Made by a program: the position numbers and the translations under genes
Source: Nitrospira sp.
GTDB lineage: Bacteria > Nitrospirota > Nitrospiria > Nitrospirales > Nitrospiraceae
NCBI GenBank assembly: GCA_030692565.1
Contig: JAUYAO010000022.1
Coordinates: 62,001-126,000 of the forward strand
Direction: 5' to 3'
DNA: 64,000 bases
In this document: in pieces, positions 26,041-35,625 of the stretch
Position numbering within the stretch: the first letter of the stretch is position 1
How the letters are laid out: every line of letters begins with the position of its first letter
The notes under the pieces: model-generated
What the model was told of the DNA's origin: nothing
Databases searched by the model: none
The model's input: only the letters and a program-made list of their open reading frames with translations

Positions 26041-28044
26041 ATGATATGGTCGTGGAAAACGGTGCAACGAATCCTGGCCGTCCTACACCCTTCATGGTTT
26101 GCAGCACTGGTGATTCTCGGGACGAGCCTGACCTTCCAAGCGCCTCAAACGCTGGATGTCATCGACGCCGTGGCAATTGAGCACGGTGCACTCTCTCCGC
26201 AACACGTCTCACTTGCCATGTTCCTGCTCATCCTCGCGGTCAGCGGCTGGTATTTTCCGCGCGCCTTGTTGTCGGTGAAGTACTGGAACACCCCAGAGCC
26301 CGATCATGACCGCGAGCGCCAATACTTTGAACGATGGCGCCGCTACGTACCTCGGGCACTAGGGACCGCCCCCATTGCCTCCGTATCTATGGCCTTCTTC
26401 CGAGTCGGAAACCCCGGCTACGGACTCTTCTACCTCACGCTGGCCGCGGCCTTCCTGGCCAGCATCATCCTGCGCCGGCGGCGGTTTCTGGCTGAGAAGA
26501 CCATTGTCGTGTCCGAGCCCACACTCTCGACAGCCACGTTCAGAAGCCTGCTGGCACTGCTGCTATTGTCATGCGTCATCTTCTGGGTCTTCGTCCTAGC
26601 GCCGATCGAAGCGCCGACACTCGTCGGGTCAGCGGCGATTCTTGTGTATGCCGCCGCCGCCTGGATCGCGTTCGGCTGTCTGGTGCTGCTCCATCCCACG
26701 TACCGCTACCGGCTACCGTCGCTCTTTCTGCTCATGATTGCGCTCTCAGGCCTGTTCGGCCTGTGGAACGACAACCACGCCATTCGTCAGGCTACGGTCG
26801 AGCCGGAACCGTGGATGCGGGAATCCATCGACCACCATCTGGATGCCTGGCTCGATGCCAGACAAACGCAATGGTCCGCCCCCTCCACAGCGTATCCCGT
26901 TTACATTGCGTCCGCAGAAGGTGGTGGAATTCGCGCCGGCTATTGGACCGCTTCCGTACTGGGCAAGCTGGAGGATACCCATCCCGGCTTTGCCTGCCAT
27001 CTCTTGGCCATCAGCGGAGTCTCAGGGGGAAGCCTTGGCGGGGGAGTATTCTCTGCCCTGATTGCCGACCGTATTCAGCATGACGGCGATGAGTGTGCGG
27101 AGGCCCCTCACACAACACACGCGCCGCTTCTGCCACTGATTCGGCGCATGCTCGGACGCGACTTTCTAGCGCCAACACTGGCGGGCTTGCTCTTTCCCGA
27201 TCTGGTGCAACGGCTTTCCCCGCTCTCGGGATCCTGGACCTTCCCTGACCGCGCCTCCTACCTTGAACGGTCTTGGGAACAGGCATGGGCCGAGACAACC
27301 CGAACCGATCGATTTCATGAAAGCTTCCGACGGCTCTGGGACGGATCGCAAGCCCGCTATGCGGTTCCATCTCTCTTTTTGAACGCCACCTGGGTCGACT
27401 CCGGAGACCGAAGCATTGTCAGCAACATCTTACTTGATCCAATCCACTTTGCCCGCGCCGACGATCTCGTGGCCTTTTCGTCTACCCCCATCCTGACCAG
27501 TGCCGCTATCCATGCCAGCGCCCGATTCACCTACGTCAGCCCGCCGGGGACGGTTCAAGGGACGACACGGGTGAGGCAGGTCGTCGACGGAGGGTACTTC
27601 GAGAACTCAGGCACCCTCACCGCCGGCGAAATCGCGCGCGCGTTAGTCGCAGCGCGGGACCGCTACTGTATCCGGCAGCCTCAACCAGAAGCGGCCCGTT
27701 GCATCACACCACCAATCGAACCCGTGATACTCATCCTCAGCAACGACCCCAAAAATCCTAACAACGAATCGGCAAAGGGAAACCTTCCTCCATCAAGCGG
27801 CGGCCGTTTTCTTACGGAAACGCTGGCTCCCTGGCTGACCCTCTTCAATACCCGTAGCGCACGCGGCTACGGATCTGAGCATGCCGTGGCCAGAGAGTTC
27901 ACGACCGTCCGATTCGCACTGGGGGACTACAAGCATGCGGACGTACCGCTGGGGTGGATGCTGTCACAAGAAACGCGGGCGCTGATCGATCAACAGATCG
28001 ATCAGCTGAGAGGGTTGGACGCGTTGTCCCACGGAAATCATTAG
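26041..28044 (+). CDS. Patatin-like phospholipase with N-terminal membrane domain
   Basis: The first 250 of 667 residues contain about six hydrophobic segments (near 18-35, 58-78, 115-140, 165-188, 195-220, 222-240). The patatin domain follows: SAEGGGIRAGYW (oxyanion loop, about 285-296), ISGVSGGSLGGG (nucleophile Ser, about 322-333), and DGGYFENSG (catalytic Asp, about 516-524). It begins 20 bases after the lipoprotein patatin gene. Two different patatins side by side, one lipid-anchored and one integral, suggests work on a shared lipid or on two leaflets; this is inference. Confidence 0.86.
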   Translation: MIWSWKTVQRILAVLHPSWFAALVILGTSLTFQAPQTLDVIDAVAIEHGALSPQHVSLAMFLLILAVSGWYFPRALLSVKYWNTPEPDHDRERQYFERWRRYVPRALGTAPIASVSMAFFRVGNPGYGLFYLTLAAAFLASIILRRRRFLAEKTIVVSEPTLSTATFRSLLALLLLSCVIFWVFVLAPIEAPTLVGSAAILVYAAAAWIAFGCLVLLHPTYRYRLPSLFLLMIALSGLFGLWNDNHAIRQATVEPEPWMRESIDHHLDAWLDARQTQWSAPSTAYPVYIASAEGGGIRAGYWTASVLGKLEDTHPGFACHLLAISGVSGGSLGGGVFSALIADRIQHDGDECAEAPHTTHAPLLPLIRRMLGRDFLAPTLAGLLFPDLVQRLSPLSGSWTFPDRASYLERSWEQAWAETTRTDRFHESFRRLWDGSQARYAVPSLFLNATWVDSGDRSIVSNILLDPIHFARADDLVAFSSTPILTSAAIHASARFTYVSPPGTVQGTTRVRQVVDGGYFENSGTLTAGEIARALVAARDRYCIRQPQPEAARCITPPIEPVILILSNDPKNPNNESAKGNLPPSSGGRFLTETLAPWLTLFNTRSARGYGSEHAVAREFTTVRFALGDYKHADVPLGWMLSQETRALIDQQIDQLRGLDALSHGNH

Positions 28045-28103
28045 CACCCCGCGCGGACAGATTGGCTGAGACGCGACTGCGTGCCTCAACCAGCCGAAAA
28101 ACC

Positions 28104-30599
28104 CTACAACCAGGCCGGGGTCATGATCCCCTTCGCATCCCGCCATTGCGGGGTCCAAGCGAGGGCTACGAGCTTCACCGCGATATTGGATTTAGTGGGC
28201 TTGATGGAAATGGTCTCGAGCTTTTCGTTCAACGGATCGGTCGCGGCGGCCAATGCGTCGCTCTCGGTTTTGAATTGCGCTTCAAGATCGGCCAACTGTT
28301 GCTGCAACGCCGCCACGTTTTCTTCAGCGTGGCCGACATCCTGCGACTCTTTCATTACACGGCCGGCGCTCTTGATTGCCGTCGTCGCGCGCCCGATATT
28401 CGTGGCGCTGATCGTCTTCCGACCCAAGAATGCGCCAAGGATCGAAGCGCCGACCGTGATGGCGGCCTGCACCTGGCTGGAACGAGACTCCGCTTGCTGC
28501 TTGGCCTTCATCTGATCGGCTCGCCTGATGCGGTCTTGCAACGCAGCGATCTTGGGTGCGTATTTCTGGCGCAACGACTCGGCCGCCTGATCTCGCAATT
28601 CGCGGCCGGACTGTTGGAGCCGCACGCGGAAATCCCGTTCGGACTCGCCCGGCTTGGAAACGTCTTTCGTAGTCGGGCTTTTGAACAGCTCGATCTTCTG
28701 AGTCCTGAACAGCCAGCCTCCGAAGTCTTTACTCCAGTCGGCGTAACTCTTGGCCTTGCTCGCACTGGCCGGAAGCGGAAGGAACTGGGCATCGCTCTCC
28801 GGCGACTGCTCCAGATCCGCGACAGCCAGATCCGCGGCAACGGCATGATCCCAATCGACCGCCACGGCACCGTCGCTCATGGGCGCTAACACCGTCACGT
28901 CCTGCATCTGGTCGATGCCGCTCTTCGTCTCGGAGAAGCGGATCTGGGACGATCCCAACAGCATCGGGGCATACACAAGTTCGTTCCCCTCCGGCTTGGA
29001 CCCACGCAGCGACACAAACTGCTGCGGCACGTCCGGGGGAACAATCGGACGAACGGACGTCAAACGTGAACCGTCATTCGTCATTCGTGAAGAAGTCGAT
29101 GTATCCATTCCGACCGTTTGACGCTTGACACTTGACGCTTGACGCCGTACCGGGTCCATGAGTGCCTTGATCTGCGTTCTCGTCAGAGGGCCGCGCAAGT
29201 ATGACAGGCACCAGCGGGTTTCGAATACGACCGGCTCGTCTTCATGCACGTTGTTCATCAGGAAGATGCGGTTGCCGAGGCCTGCAAGCGTCTGTTCCAT
29301 GCGCCCCTTGTCGAATTTCTTTCCCGCGCTGGAGGAGGCGCCCTCCAATCCCTCGAGCACCCGCGCCTTGTCGCGCTCCGTCTGCAAGCGGCCGATGAAC
29401 CAGGTGCCGGTGTTGGCGAGGCCTTTGTAGTCGAGATCGACGGGATTTTGCGTCGCCAGCACCACGCCCAGTCCGAACGCGCGGGCCTGCTTGAGCAGGG
29501 TCATCAGCGGCAGCTTCGACGGCGGATTCGCCACCGGCGGGAAATAGCCGAAAATTTCATCCATATAGAGGAGCGCCCGCAGGCTGGTCGTGCCAGATTG
29601 CGCCCGCATCCATCCGACCATCTGACTCAGTAAGAGCGTCACGAAGAACATGCGTTCGGCGTCGTTCAGATGCGCGATGGAGAAAATCGCCAGACGCGGC
29701 TTGCCTGCCGGTGTGTAGAGGAGCGACTGAATATCGAGCGCCTCTCCTTCGAGCCAGGATTGGAAGCCGGGCGCGGCGAGCAGATTATTCAACTTCATGG
29801 CCAGCGCAAAACGATCCTTCGAGGGGAAGAAGGAATCCACGTCCATTACGCCGATCTTCGTGACCGGCGGAGTTTGAATGGCATGAATGAGCGCGGCAAG
29901 ATCCAGATCTTCCTCGTTCCTCCAGGTGCGATCCAGAATCGTGGAAAGCAGAATGTGTTCGCGGCTCTGGATCGGATCGGCTTCGATACCGAGCAAACCC
30001 AGCAAACTGGTCACGGTGGTGCTGATGCGTTCGCGGAACAGTTCAGCATCCTCGCGCACATCAGCGGCCGGCGCGGCGAAGGACTTCAGAATGGAAACCG
30101 GAAGCCCTGCGTTGCTGCCCGGCGTGTAGATAGCCACATCGGCCGCATCGCGCAACCGCTGAATGCGCGCGCCGTCCTGCTGCCAGCCCGCCAACCCCTT
30201 CGTCCACAACTCGGCCTGCGCCTTGGCATAGTCGGCCGGCGACAATCCCTTCTTCCGTGCGTCGTCTTCGTTGATCCAGGGTTGAAAGTCTTCGCCCTTG
30301 AGACCAGGGAAGGTGAGCATCAGGTTCCCCAGATCGCCCTTGGGGTCGATGATGATGGCTGGAATATTGTCGATCGCCGCTTCTTCGAGAAGCGACAGAC
30401 AAAGGCCGGTCTTGCCGCTGCCGGTCATGCCGACGCAGACCGCATGGGTCACGAGGTCTTTCGAATCGTACAGCAGCCAGCCCGGCTTCGCCTGCTTCGC
30501 CGCCATGTCATAGGGACGACCGAGGTAGAAGACGCCGAGCCCTTCGAAGTCCTGCGCCTTTGATGGCTCCTGTGCTACTGACTTCTTTGTTTTTGCCAT
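28104..30599 (-). CDS. HerA-like ATPase (DUF853/DUF87 family)
   Basis: The 831-residue protein has a HerA/FtsK-type P-loop domain: Walker A GMTGSGKT (57-64), IIIDPKGDLGNLMLTFPG, Walker B RALLYMDEIFGYFPP (about 350), and ATQNPVDLDYKGLANTGTWFIGRLQ. The last 150 residues form a coiled coil with a Lys/Ala-rich stretch. The fold suggests a DNA translocase or helicase, but the job of this branch is not known. The start at 30599 is chosen because the preceding 12 codons come from a heptamer repeat. A second repeat cluster is translated within the protein at about residues 484-514 (RRQASSVKRQ, SSRMTND), between the ATPase core and the C-terminal region. Confidence 0.85.
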   Translation of the reverse strand: MAKTKKSVAQEPSKAQDFEGLGVFYLGRPYDMAAKQAKPGWLLYDSKDLVTHAVCVGMTGSGKTGLCLSLLEEAAIDNIPAIIIDPKGDLGNLMLTFPGLKGEDFQPWINEDDARKKGLSPADYAKAQAELWTKGLAGWQQDGARIQRLRDAADVAIYTPGSNAGLPVSILKSFAAPAADVREDAELFRERISTTVTSLLGLLGIEADPIQSREHILLSTILDRTWRNEEDLDLAALIHAIQTPPVTKIGVMDVDSFFPSKDRFALAMKLNNLLAAPGFQSWLEGEALDIQSLLYTPAGKPRLAIFSIAHLNDAERMFFVTLLLSQMVGWMRAQSGTTSLRALLYMDEIFGYFPPVANPPSKLPLMTLLKQARAFGLGVVLATQNPVDLDYKGLANTGTWFIGRLQTERDKARVLEGLEGASSSAGKKFDKGRMEQTLAGLGNRIFLMNNVHEDEPVVFETRWCLSYLRGPLTRTQIKALMDPVRRQASSVKRQTVGMDTSTSSRMTNDGSRLTSVRPIVPPDVPQQFVSLRGSKPEGNELVYAPMLLGSSQIRFSETKSGIDQMQDVTVLAPMSDGAVAVDWDHAVAADLAVADLEQSPESDAQFLPLPASASKAKSYADWSKDFGGWLFRTQKIELFKSPTTKDVSKPGESERDFRVRLQQSGRELRDQAAESLRQKYAPKIAALQDRIRRADQMKAKQQAESRSSQVQAAITVGASILGAFLGRKTISATNIGRATTAIKSAGRVMKESQDVGHAEENVAALQQQLADLEAQFKTESDALAAATDPLNEKLETISIKPTKSNIAVKLVALAWTPQWRDAKGIMTPAWL
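29057..29148. repeat. Heptamer-repeat cluster inside the HerA-like gene
   Basis: CGTCAAN-type units at 29057-29092 face TTGACGN units at 29112-29148, giving the same inverted layout as the intergenic clusters. The frame stays open through about 30 codons, so it is translated in place as a Ser/Arg/Thr-rich linker. Confidence 0.75.
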
Positions 30600-30621
30600 G
30601 GCACCATCCCCCTGACCTGTT

Positions 30622-30650
30622 TCGTCAACCGTCAACCGTCATTCGTAACG
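30622..30650. repeat. Heptamer-repeat arm on the left of the four-helix-bundle gene
   Basis: Three to four CGTCAAN units. The inverted partner units TTGACGN lie at 31158-31257 on the other side of the broken gene, so the gene sits between the two arms. Confidence 0.65.
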
Positions 30651-31148
30651 GAACCAGTTGCTGGCTTATTGCCTACTCGTCCAATACTTCCATTATAACC
30701 GTTGATGAGTTGAATAAATCGAAGAAGCTTTCCCTTGAGACCCTCGTGCTGACCCTCGTTCAAATAGCCCTGATCCGTACAAGTAATCAGGTGATCGAGC
30801 AGTTCATACGCCGACCCACGTGCGATTCGGCAGGACTGGATGTTCTCCTTACTGAGGAGGTCACCAAATAGTGCGTAGCGAGTCATCAATAATCAACGGT
30901 TTTCCCTTTAGAGATACCACTTGTAAAGCAATGCACACGCACACTTTGACGGTCTTATCAGTAAAATGGAATCGTCCGTAACCTTCAGCGATGTTGGCGG
31001 TGAGAGAGATTGCAGCCGTTCTGACTTGTTGGCCTAAGCAGTATTGCTCTTGTTTAGGGAAACCTGCCGTCAAAGCATACAATTCGCTTCTGATCTGTCT
31101 GCCCACCTTCCAGACATCCAGATCTTCAAAGGACGTGATGGCCTTCAT
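30632..31148 (-). pseudogene. Broken four-helix-bundle protein gene (23S rRNA intervening-sequence family)
   Basis: Two overlapping frames match successive parts of the TIGR02436 four-helix-bundle family. The first (31148 to 30861) carries SFEDLDVWKVGRQIRSELYAL and ISLTANIAEGYGRFHFTD; the second (30889 to 30632) carries KENIQSCRIARGSAYELLDHL. In intact members these blocks are contiguous. About 106 bases at roughly 30856-30961 lie between them, and since 106 is not a multiple of three the frame shifts. The segment is less GC-rich than its surroundings. The gene lies between inverted heptamer arms, which suggests it came with, or into, the repeat. I call it a pseudogene, though two small proteins cannot be excluded. 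Confidence 0.65.
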
Positions 31149-31157
31149 TCTCTCCCT

Positions 31158-31257
31158 CGATTGACGTTTGACGGACGGTGCTTTTTACTCTGCCCAGTTG
31201 ACGTATGACGCCTTCCATCCTTACCCGCTTGACGTTTGACGAATGACGCTTGACGCC
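31158..31257. repeat. Heptamer-repeat arm between the broken gene and uvrA
   Basis: TTGACGN units at 31158-31178, 31195-31212 and 31227-31257, the last ending at the uvrA stop codon. They are inverted with respect to the arm at 30622-30650. Confidence 0.7.
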
Positions 31258-33845
31258 TATATCCCTGCTTCACGGAGCACCTGCCCCGTATAGGACCGCT
31301 TGGACTTGGCCACTTCGCGGGGCGAGCCTTCGACCACGATTTCGCCGCCGCGATCGCCGCCCTCTGGACCGAGATCGATGACCCAGTCGGCGTTCTTAAT
31401 TACGTCGAGATTGTGCTCAATGACGAGGACCGTATTACCCGCTTCCACCAATCGATCCAGCACATCGATCAGCCGTTGCACGTCGGCAAAATGGAGGCCG
31501 GTGGTCGGCTCATCCAAAATGTACATGGTCCGTCCGGTGGGCCGCTTCGAGAGTTCACGCGACAGTTTCACACGCTGAGCCTCGCCACCGGAGAGCGTCG
31601 TGGCGGATTGGCCGAGCTTCACATAGTGCAACCCGACATCGTGCAGGGTTTCGAGTTTCCGTTTGATAAACGGAATATGCTCGAAGAATTCCACCGCGTC
31701 GTCGACGGTCATGTTCAACACGTCGGCGATGCTCTTGCCCTTGTGCAAAATCTCCATCGTCTCGCGGTTGTACCGCTGACCCTTGCAGACCTCGCAGGTC
31801 ACATAGACATCGGGCAGAAAATGCATCTCGATCTTGATGAGCCCGTCGCCCTGGCAGGCTTCGCACCGTCCGCCCTTGACGTTGAAACTGTAGCGCCCGG
31901 GCTTGTAGCCCCGCACGCGCGACTCGGGTAAATTCGAATAGAGATCCCGGATAAAACTGAACAGACCGGTATAGGTGGCCGGATTAGATCGCGGCGTGCG
32001 GCCGATCGGGGATTGATCGATGTCGATCACCTTATCCAGCGCATCGACACCGAGAAGTTCTTTACAGCCGTCGATCCTGGGTTTCCCCTCACCCTTCCCT
32101 CTCCCCGCTGGGGCGAGGGCTCGTCCAATTTTCCTCTCCCCTCTGGGGAGAGGAGAAGGTGAGGGGGGGCGTCCGAGTAACTGCGACAGCGAATGGAACA
32201 GAACTTCGAGGACGAGCGTGCTCTTCCCCGAACCGGAGACGCCGGTCACGCAGGTCAACATGCCCAACGGAATCTTCGCCGTCACATTCTTGAGATTGTG
32301 CTTCTGCGCGTTCACGACCGAGAGATAGCCCTTCGGTTTGCGCTCGCGCTTGGGCAGCGAGACCGTCTGAATGCCGCGCAGATACTGGCCGGTGATGGAA
32401 TCGGGATTGCCCATTACCTCTTGCGGCGTGCCTTGGGCGATGACATGGCCGCCTTGCGTGCCCGCGCCGGGCCCCATGTCGAGCAGATGATCCGCGGCCA
32501 TCATCGTTTCGGCGTCATGCTCCACGACGACGACCGTATTGCCGAGATCGCGGAGTCGCAGCAGAGTCTGCAAGAGCCGACGGTTGTCGCGCTGGTGCAA
32601 CCCGATAGACGGTTCGTCAAGAATGTAGAGAACGCCTACGAGGCCTGAGCCGATTTGCGTCGCGAGCCGGATACGCTGCCCTTCGCCACCGGACAAGGTG
32701 GCAGCTGCCCGATCCAGCGTGAGGTAGTCCAGGCCGACATTCACCAGAAAGCCCAGCCGCTCGCGAATCTCTTTCAGAATGCGATGCGCGATGACCAGCT
32801 CACGATCGGTAAACTTCAGCGAGACAAAAAACTCCGCCGCCGCCCGGATCGACAGACTCGTGACTTCGGCGATGGATTTCTTCTCCAACTTGATCGCGAG
32901 GCTTTCCGGCTTGAGCCTGGCGCCCTGGCAGACCTCGCAGGCATCCAATAACGTAAAGTCTTCTTCCTCCGGACAACCGGGGGTCATCGCGTAGCCGATG
33001 CCGTCGCAGGCGGGACAGGCGCCGTGCGGGCTATTGAAGGAGAAAATGCGCGGTTCGACTTCCGGATAGCTCACGCCGCACTTGATACAGGCCAGCTTGT
33101 CGCTATAGAGCTTGGTCTTGCCGTTGTCGGTCAGGACCGCCACCAGCCCGCCGGTGAGTTTCAACGAGGTCTCGACGGAATCGGCCAGGCGACGCATGAG
33201 CGCATCGCCCGCCTTCATCACGAGGCGATCGACGATGATCTCAATCGTGTGCTTTTTCTGTTTATCGAGGACGATATCCTCGCCGAGATCGACGATCTCG
33301 CCGTTCACGCGCGCCCGCACATAGCCGGCCTTGCGCATCTCCAGCAGCTCTTTGCGATATTCCCCTTTGCGCCCCCGGACAATCGGCGCCAGAATCTGAA
33401 ACTTCGCGCCTTCGGGAAGACCGGCAATCGCATCGACCATCTGCTGGACGGTCTGCGCGGCGATTTCTTCCCCGCATTGAAAACAGTAGGGCCGCCCGAC
33501 CCGCGCGAATAAGAGGCGCAGATAATCGTAAATCTCCGTGACCGTGCCGACAGTTGAGCGCGGGTTGTGACTGGTGCTCTTCTGCTCGATGGAAATCGCG
33601 GGCGACAGCCCCTCGATCGAATCGACATCCGGCTTGCCCATCTGCTCCAGGAACTGCCGGGCGTAGGCCGACAGGGATTCGACATAACGCCGCTGCCCTT
33701 CGGCGTAAATAGTGTCGAACGCGAGCGATGACTTGCCCGATCCGCTCAAGCCGGTGATGACGACCAGCTTGTCGCGCGGAATGACGACGTCAATATTCTT
33801 GAGATTATGTTCGCGGGCGCCTTTTATCGTGATCGTATTGCTCAT
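31257..33845 (-). CDS. uvrA: Excinuclease ABC subunit A, shortened form
   Basis: UvrA is the dimeric ATPase that finds DNA damage and loads UvrB. The 862-residue protein has both ABC modules (Walker A GLSGSGKS near 32 and GVSGSGKS near 560; signatures LSGGEGQR and LSGGEAQR), and both zinc fingers (CIKC...CPAC, CEAC...CEVC). Typical UvrA is about 940 residues. The region after the first zinc finger jumps from [14 protein letters not shown] to [13 protein letters not shown], dropping about 80 residues of the DNA-binding insertion domain. In contrast, about 30 residues coded by C-rich palindromes are inserted after the second Walker A. The start at 33845 begins the family-typical [18 protein letters not shown]. 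Confidence 0.94.
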   Translation of the reverse strand: MSNTITIKGAREHNLKNIDVVIPRDKLVVITGLSGSGKSSLAFDTIYAEGQRRYVESLSAYARQFLEQMGKPDVDSIEGLSPAISIEQKSTSHNPRSTVGTVTEIYDYLRLLFARVGRPYCFQCGEEIAAQTVQQMVDAIAGLPEGAKFQILAPIVRGRKGEYRKELLEMRKAGYVRARVNGEIVDLGEDIVLDKQKKHTIEIIVDRLVMKAGDALMRRLADSVETSLKLTGGLVAVLTDNGKTKLYSDKLACIKCGVSYPEVEPRIFSFNSPHGACPACDGIGYAMTPGCPEEEDFTLLDACEVCQGARLKPESLAIKLEKKSIAEVTSLSIRAAAEFFVSLKFTDRELVIAHRILKEIRERLGFLVNVGLDYLTLDRAAATLSGGEGQRIRLATQIGSGLVGVLYILDEPSIGLHQRDNRRLLQTLLRLRDLGNTVVVVEHDAETMMAADHLLDMGPGAGTQGGHVIAQGTPQEVMGNPDSITGQYLRGIQTVSLPKRERKPKGYLSVVNAQKHNLKNVTAKIPLGMLTCVTGVSGSGKSTLVLEVLFHSLSQLLGRPPSPSPLPRGERKIGRALAPAGRGKGEGKPRIDGCKELLGVDALDKVIDIDQSPIGRTPRSNPATYTGLFSFIRDLYSNLPESRVRGYKPGRYSFNVKGGRCEACQGDGLIKIEMHFLPDVYVTCEVCKGQRYNRETMEILHKGKSIADVLNMTVDDAVEFFEHIPFIKRKLETLHDVGLHYVKLGQSATTLSGGEAQRVKLSRELSKRPTGRTMYILDEPTTGLHFADVQRLIDVLDRLVEAGNTVLVIEHNLDVIKNADWVIDLGPEGGDRGGEIVVEGSPREVAKSKRSYTGQVLREAGI
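32085..32169. repeat. C-rich palindromic repeat pair translated within uvrA
   Basis: Two palindromes (32085-32119 and 32132-32169) with the CCCTCACCC and CTCTCCCC cores are translated in frame as [12 protein letters not shown] and [12 protein letters not shown]. They fill the variable loop between the second Walker A and [17 protein letters not shown]. The same family occurs in hsdM. Confidence 0.8.
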
Positions 33846-33893
33846 AGGCGCGGGATTATAACACGCAGCCCGATCGAACCAGTGAGGACAGCC

Positions 33894-35486
33894 TCACCTG
33901 CGGGGCCTGCGGCGCGGCCGGTCGAGGGCTTCGCCCCAATGGGTCAGGAAGGCCGTCACAAACTCATGTTCTTCGGCCGGCGGTACGGCCAGGCGGGCCA
34001 GGGCCAACGCAACCGCCAAGGCGATGTGATACCCCTCCGAGCGGGACGCGATGGCGCGGCGATAGGCGGGATGGGCGTCGTTGATGACCACGGTGGATTC
34101 GACAAGGCGGCCGAGATCCGGATCTCCTTCGCGCGACTCGAACCGGATGCTGAGCCCATAGTGGGCCGGCCGCGACCGACCTTTCGGTCCCGGCACGACA
34201 GCGACGCCGGGCGGAGATTCCGGTTGAGGGGGCGGCGTTCCCGGCTCTTCTTCGGCCGAAAGCGGCCCCCCGGCCGTTTCCGGCGGCGCTTCGGGAGGAG
34301 CGACCGCTTCATCGAGGGCATCGGCGCCGCTCATGACGGACGCCGTGAGGAACCTCTGCCCATCATCGAGCGAACCCGATGTTCGTCCGATGGGCAATCG
34401 CTTCTGACCGCCGGCTCGCTGCTCGACCAGCGACGAGAGCAACGGAAATTCTTCGGCCAGGTCCACCAGCACGGTTTCCAAATCGCGCTCCAGCGGTCGC
34501 ATCGCGCGGCGGCCGGCCTGGTTGCCGCTGGCGGGAGCATCTCCCCACTGGGCCAGTTGCCGCGAGACGGCTTCCTGAATTGCCTTGCGATAGCCCAGAT
34601 ACAGCGCCCCCCGCGCGCCGACCCGGACGAAGTCTCCCTTGTTGAGGGTGAGCGCGGCGGCCAACTCCGGGGCCTCGATCATCCCGGCTATTCTGTCCGG
34701 AGCAGCCGATGTGATTCCGAGCCAATCCCACCCGCGCTTGATGACCTTGCCGAAGGTGCTGATCGCCAGGCCGCGCTGGTCATCCGGCAAGGGCGTCTCG
34801 CTTCGGGCCAGATAGCCGACCGCCGTCGGCTTGCGCCTGCGCGCCGGACACACGGCAATTCGCGACACCTCCGTGCCATGCGCATGCCGGCGAGCCAGGA
34901 CCCGGCCATTGACCTCGAATCGGAACCCCTTCGGATAATGCTGCCCGAGGATCTCGTCGAACTCCGGCTCCAGCAGCGGCTGGTACTGGCGGCGCAGCGC
35001 GCCCTCAAGATAGCCCTCGTCCAGCAGCGGCGAAAGCGCGTTCTGCAGCGTGAGCCGCACCGCCGTGCCATGATCGGCCACCAAGCCCAATGGAGGCATC
35101 CATTTCCACGGCGCCTTGTGGCGCCCGGCCAGATGCCACAGGCTCGCGACATGTTCCTTGCCGCGCTTCGTTTCAGTGACGACGTCTTCGCACACCAGCA
35201 GGCCGAGTTTGATCCCGACCCCGGCGAAGCCGATGCCGTGGCCGCGCGTTTTCGTGCTGGCGGCCAGGTCGTGGTACCGGACCAGATCCCGGCGCCTCAT
35301 GCCGGAGCCGTCGTCCAGGATGGTCAGCGTCGCCGAAGCCGGGTCCGCCGTGAGACGCAGGCAGGTGGCGCCGGAGTCCAGCGCATTGGCGACTACTTCG
35401 GTGAGAATGGTTTCTTCGAGCGCGCCGGGGTAGGCGTCGCGCAAGTCTTCGAGCAGATGATGCAGGTCAACCCGGGTTTCGCCCAT
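33894..35486 (-). CDS. GHKL-fold ATP-binding protein
   Basis: The 530-residue protein has a Bergerat ATP-binding fold at the N-terminus: the N-box ILTEVVANALDSGA (about 27-40), DDGSGM (about 58-63) and the lid GIGFAGVGIKLGL (about 84-96). These resemble MORC/Hsp90/MutL-type ATPases more than histidine kinases, and there is no DHp helix. After a middle region comes a Pro/Glu-rich linker (about 400-440) and a conserved tail that may be a separate domain. It lies directly beyond the restriction-modification genes on the same strand, 139 bases after the DUF45 gene, so a defence role is possible but unproven. Confidence 0.75.
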   Translation of the reverse strand: MGETRVDLHHLLEDLRDAYPGALEETILTEVVANALDSGATCLRLTADPASATLTILDDGSGMRRRDLVRYHDLAASTKTRGHGIGFAGVGIKLGLLVCEDVVTETKRGKEHVASLWHLAGRHKAPWKWMPPLGLVADHGTAVRLTLQNALSPLLDEGYLEGALRRQYQPLLEPEFDEILGQHYPKGFRFEVNGRVLARRHAHGTEVSRIAVCPARRRKPTAVGYLARSETPLPDDQRGLAISTFGKVIKRGWDWLGITSAAPDRIAGMIEAPELAAALTLNKGDFVRVGARGALYLGYRKAIQEAVSRQLAQWGDAPASGNQAGRRAMRPLERDLETVLVDLAEEFPLLSSLVEQRAGGQKRLPIGRTSGSLDDGQRFLTASVMSGADALDEAVAPPEAPPETAGGPLSAEEEPGTPPPQPESPPGVAVVPGPKGRSRPAHYGLSIRFESREGDPDLGRLVESTVVINDAHPAYRRAIASRSEGYHIALAVALALARLAVPPAEEHEFVTAFLTHWGEALDRPRRRPRR

Positions 35487-35625
35487 CAGCCGTTCTCCTC
35501 ATTGCCCACGTGGCACGTCGTGACAGCCGAGTATCGACTAGCCGGGCCGACGCGGTCAAACCGGGAGGTAGCGGCAGGGGGCTGGCCGCTCTCACTGATC
35601 GCGTCACCCTCGTTCATGCTTGTCA

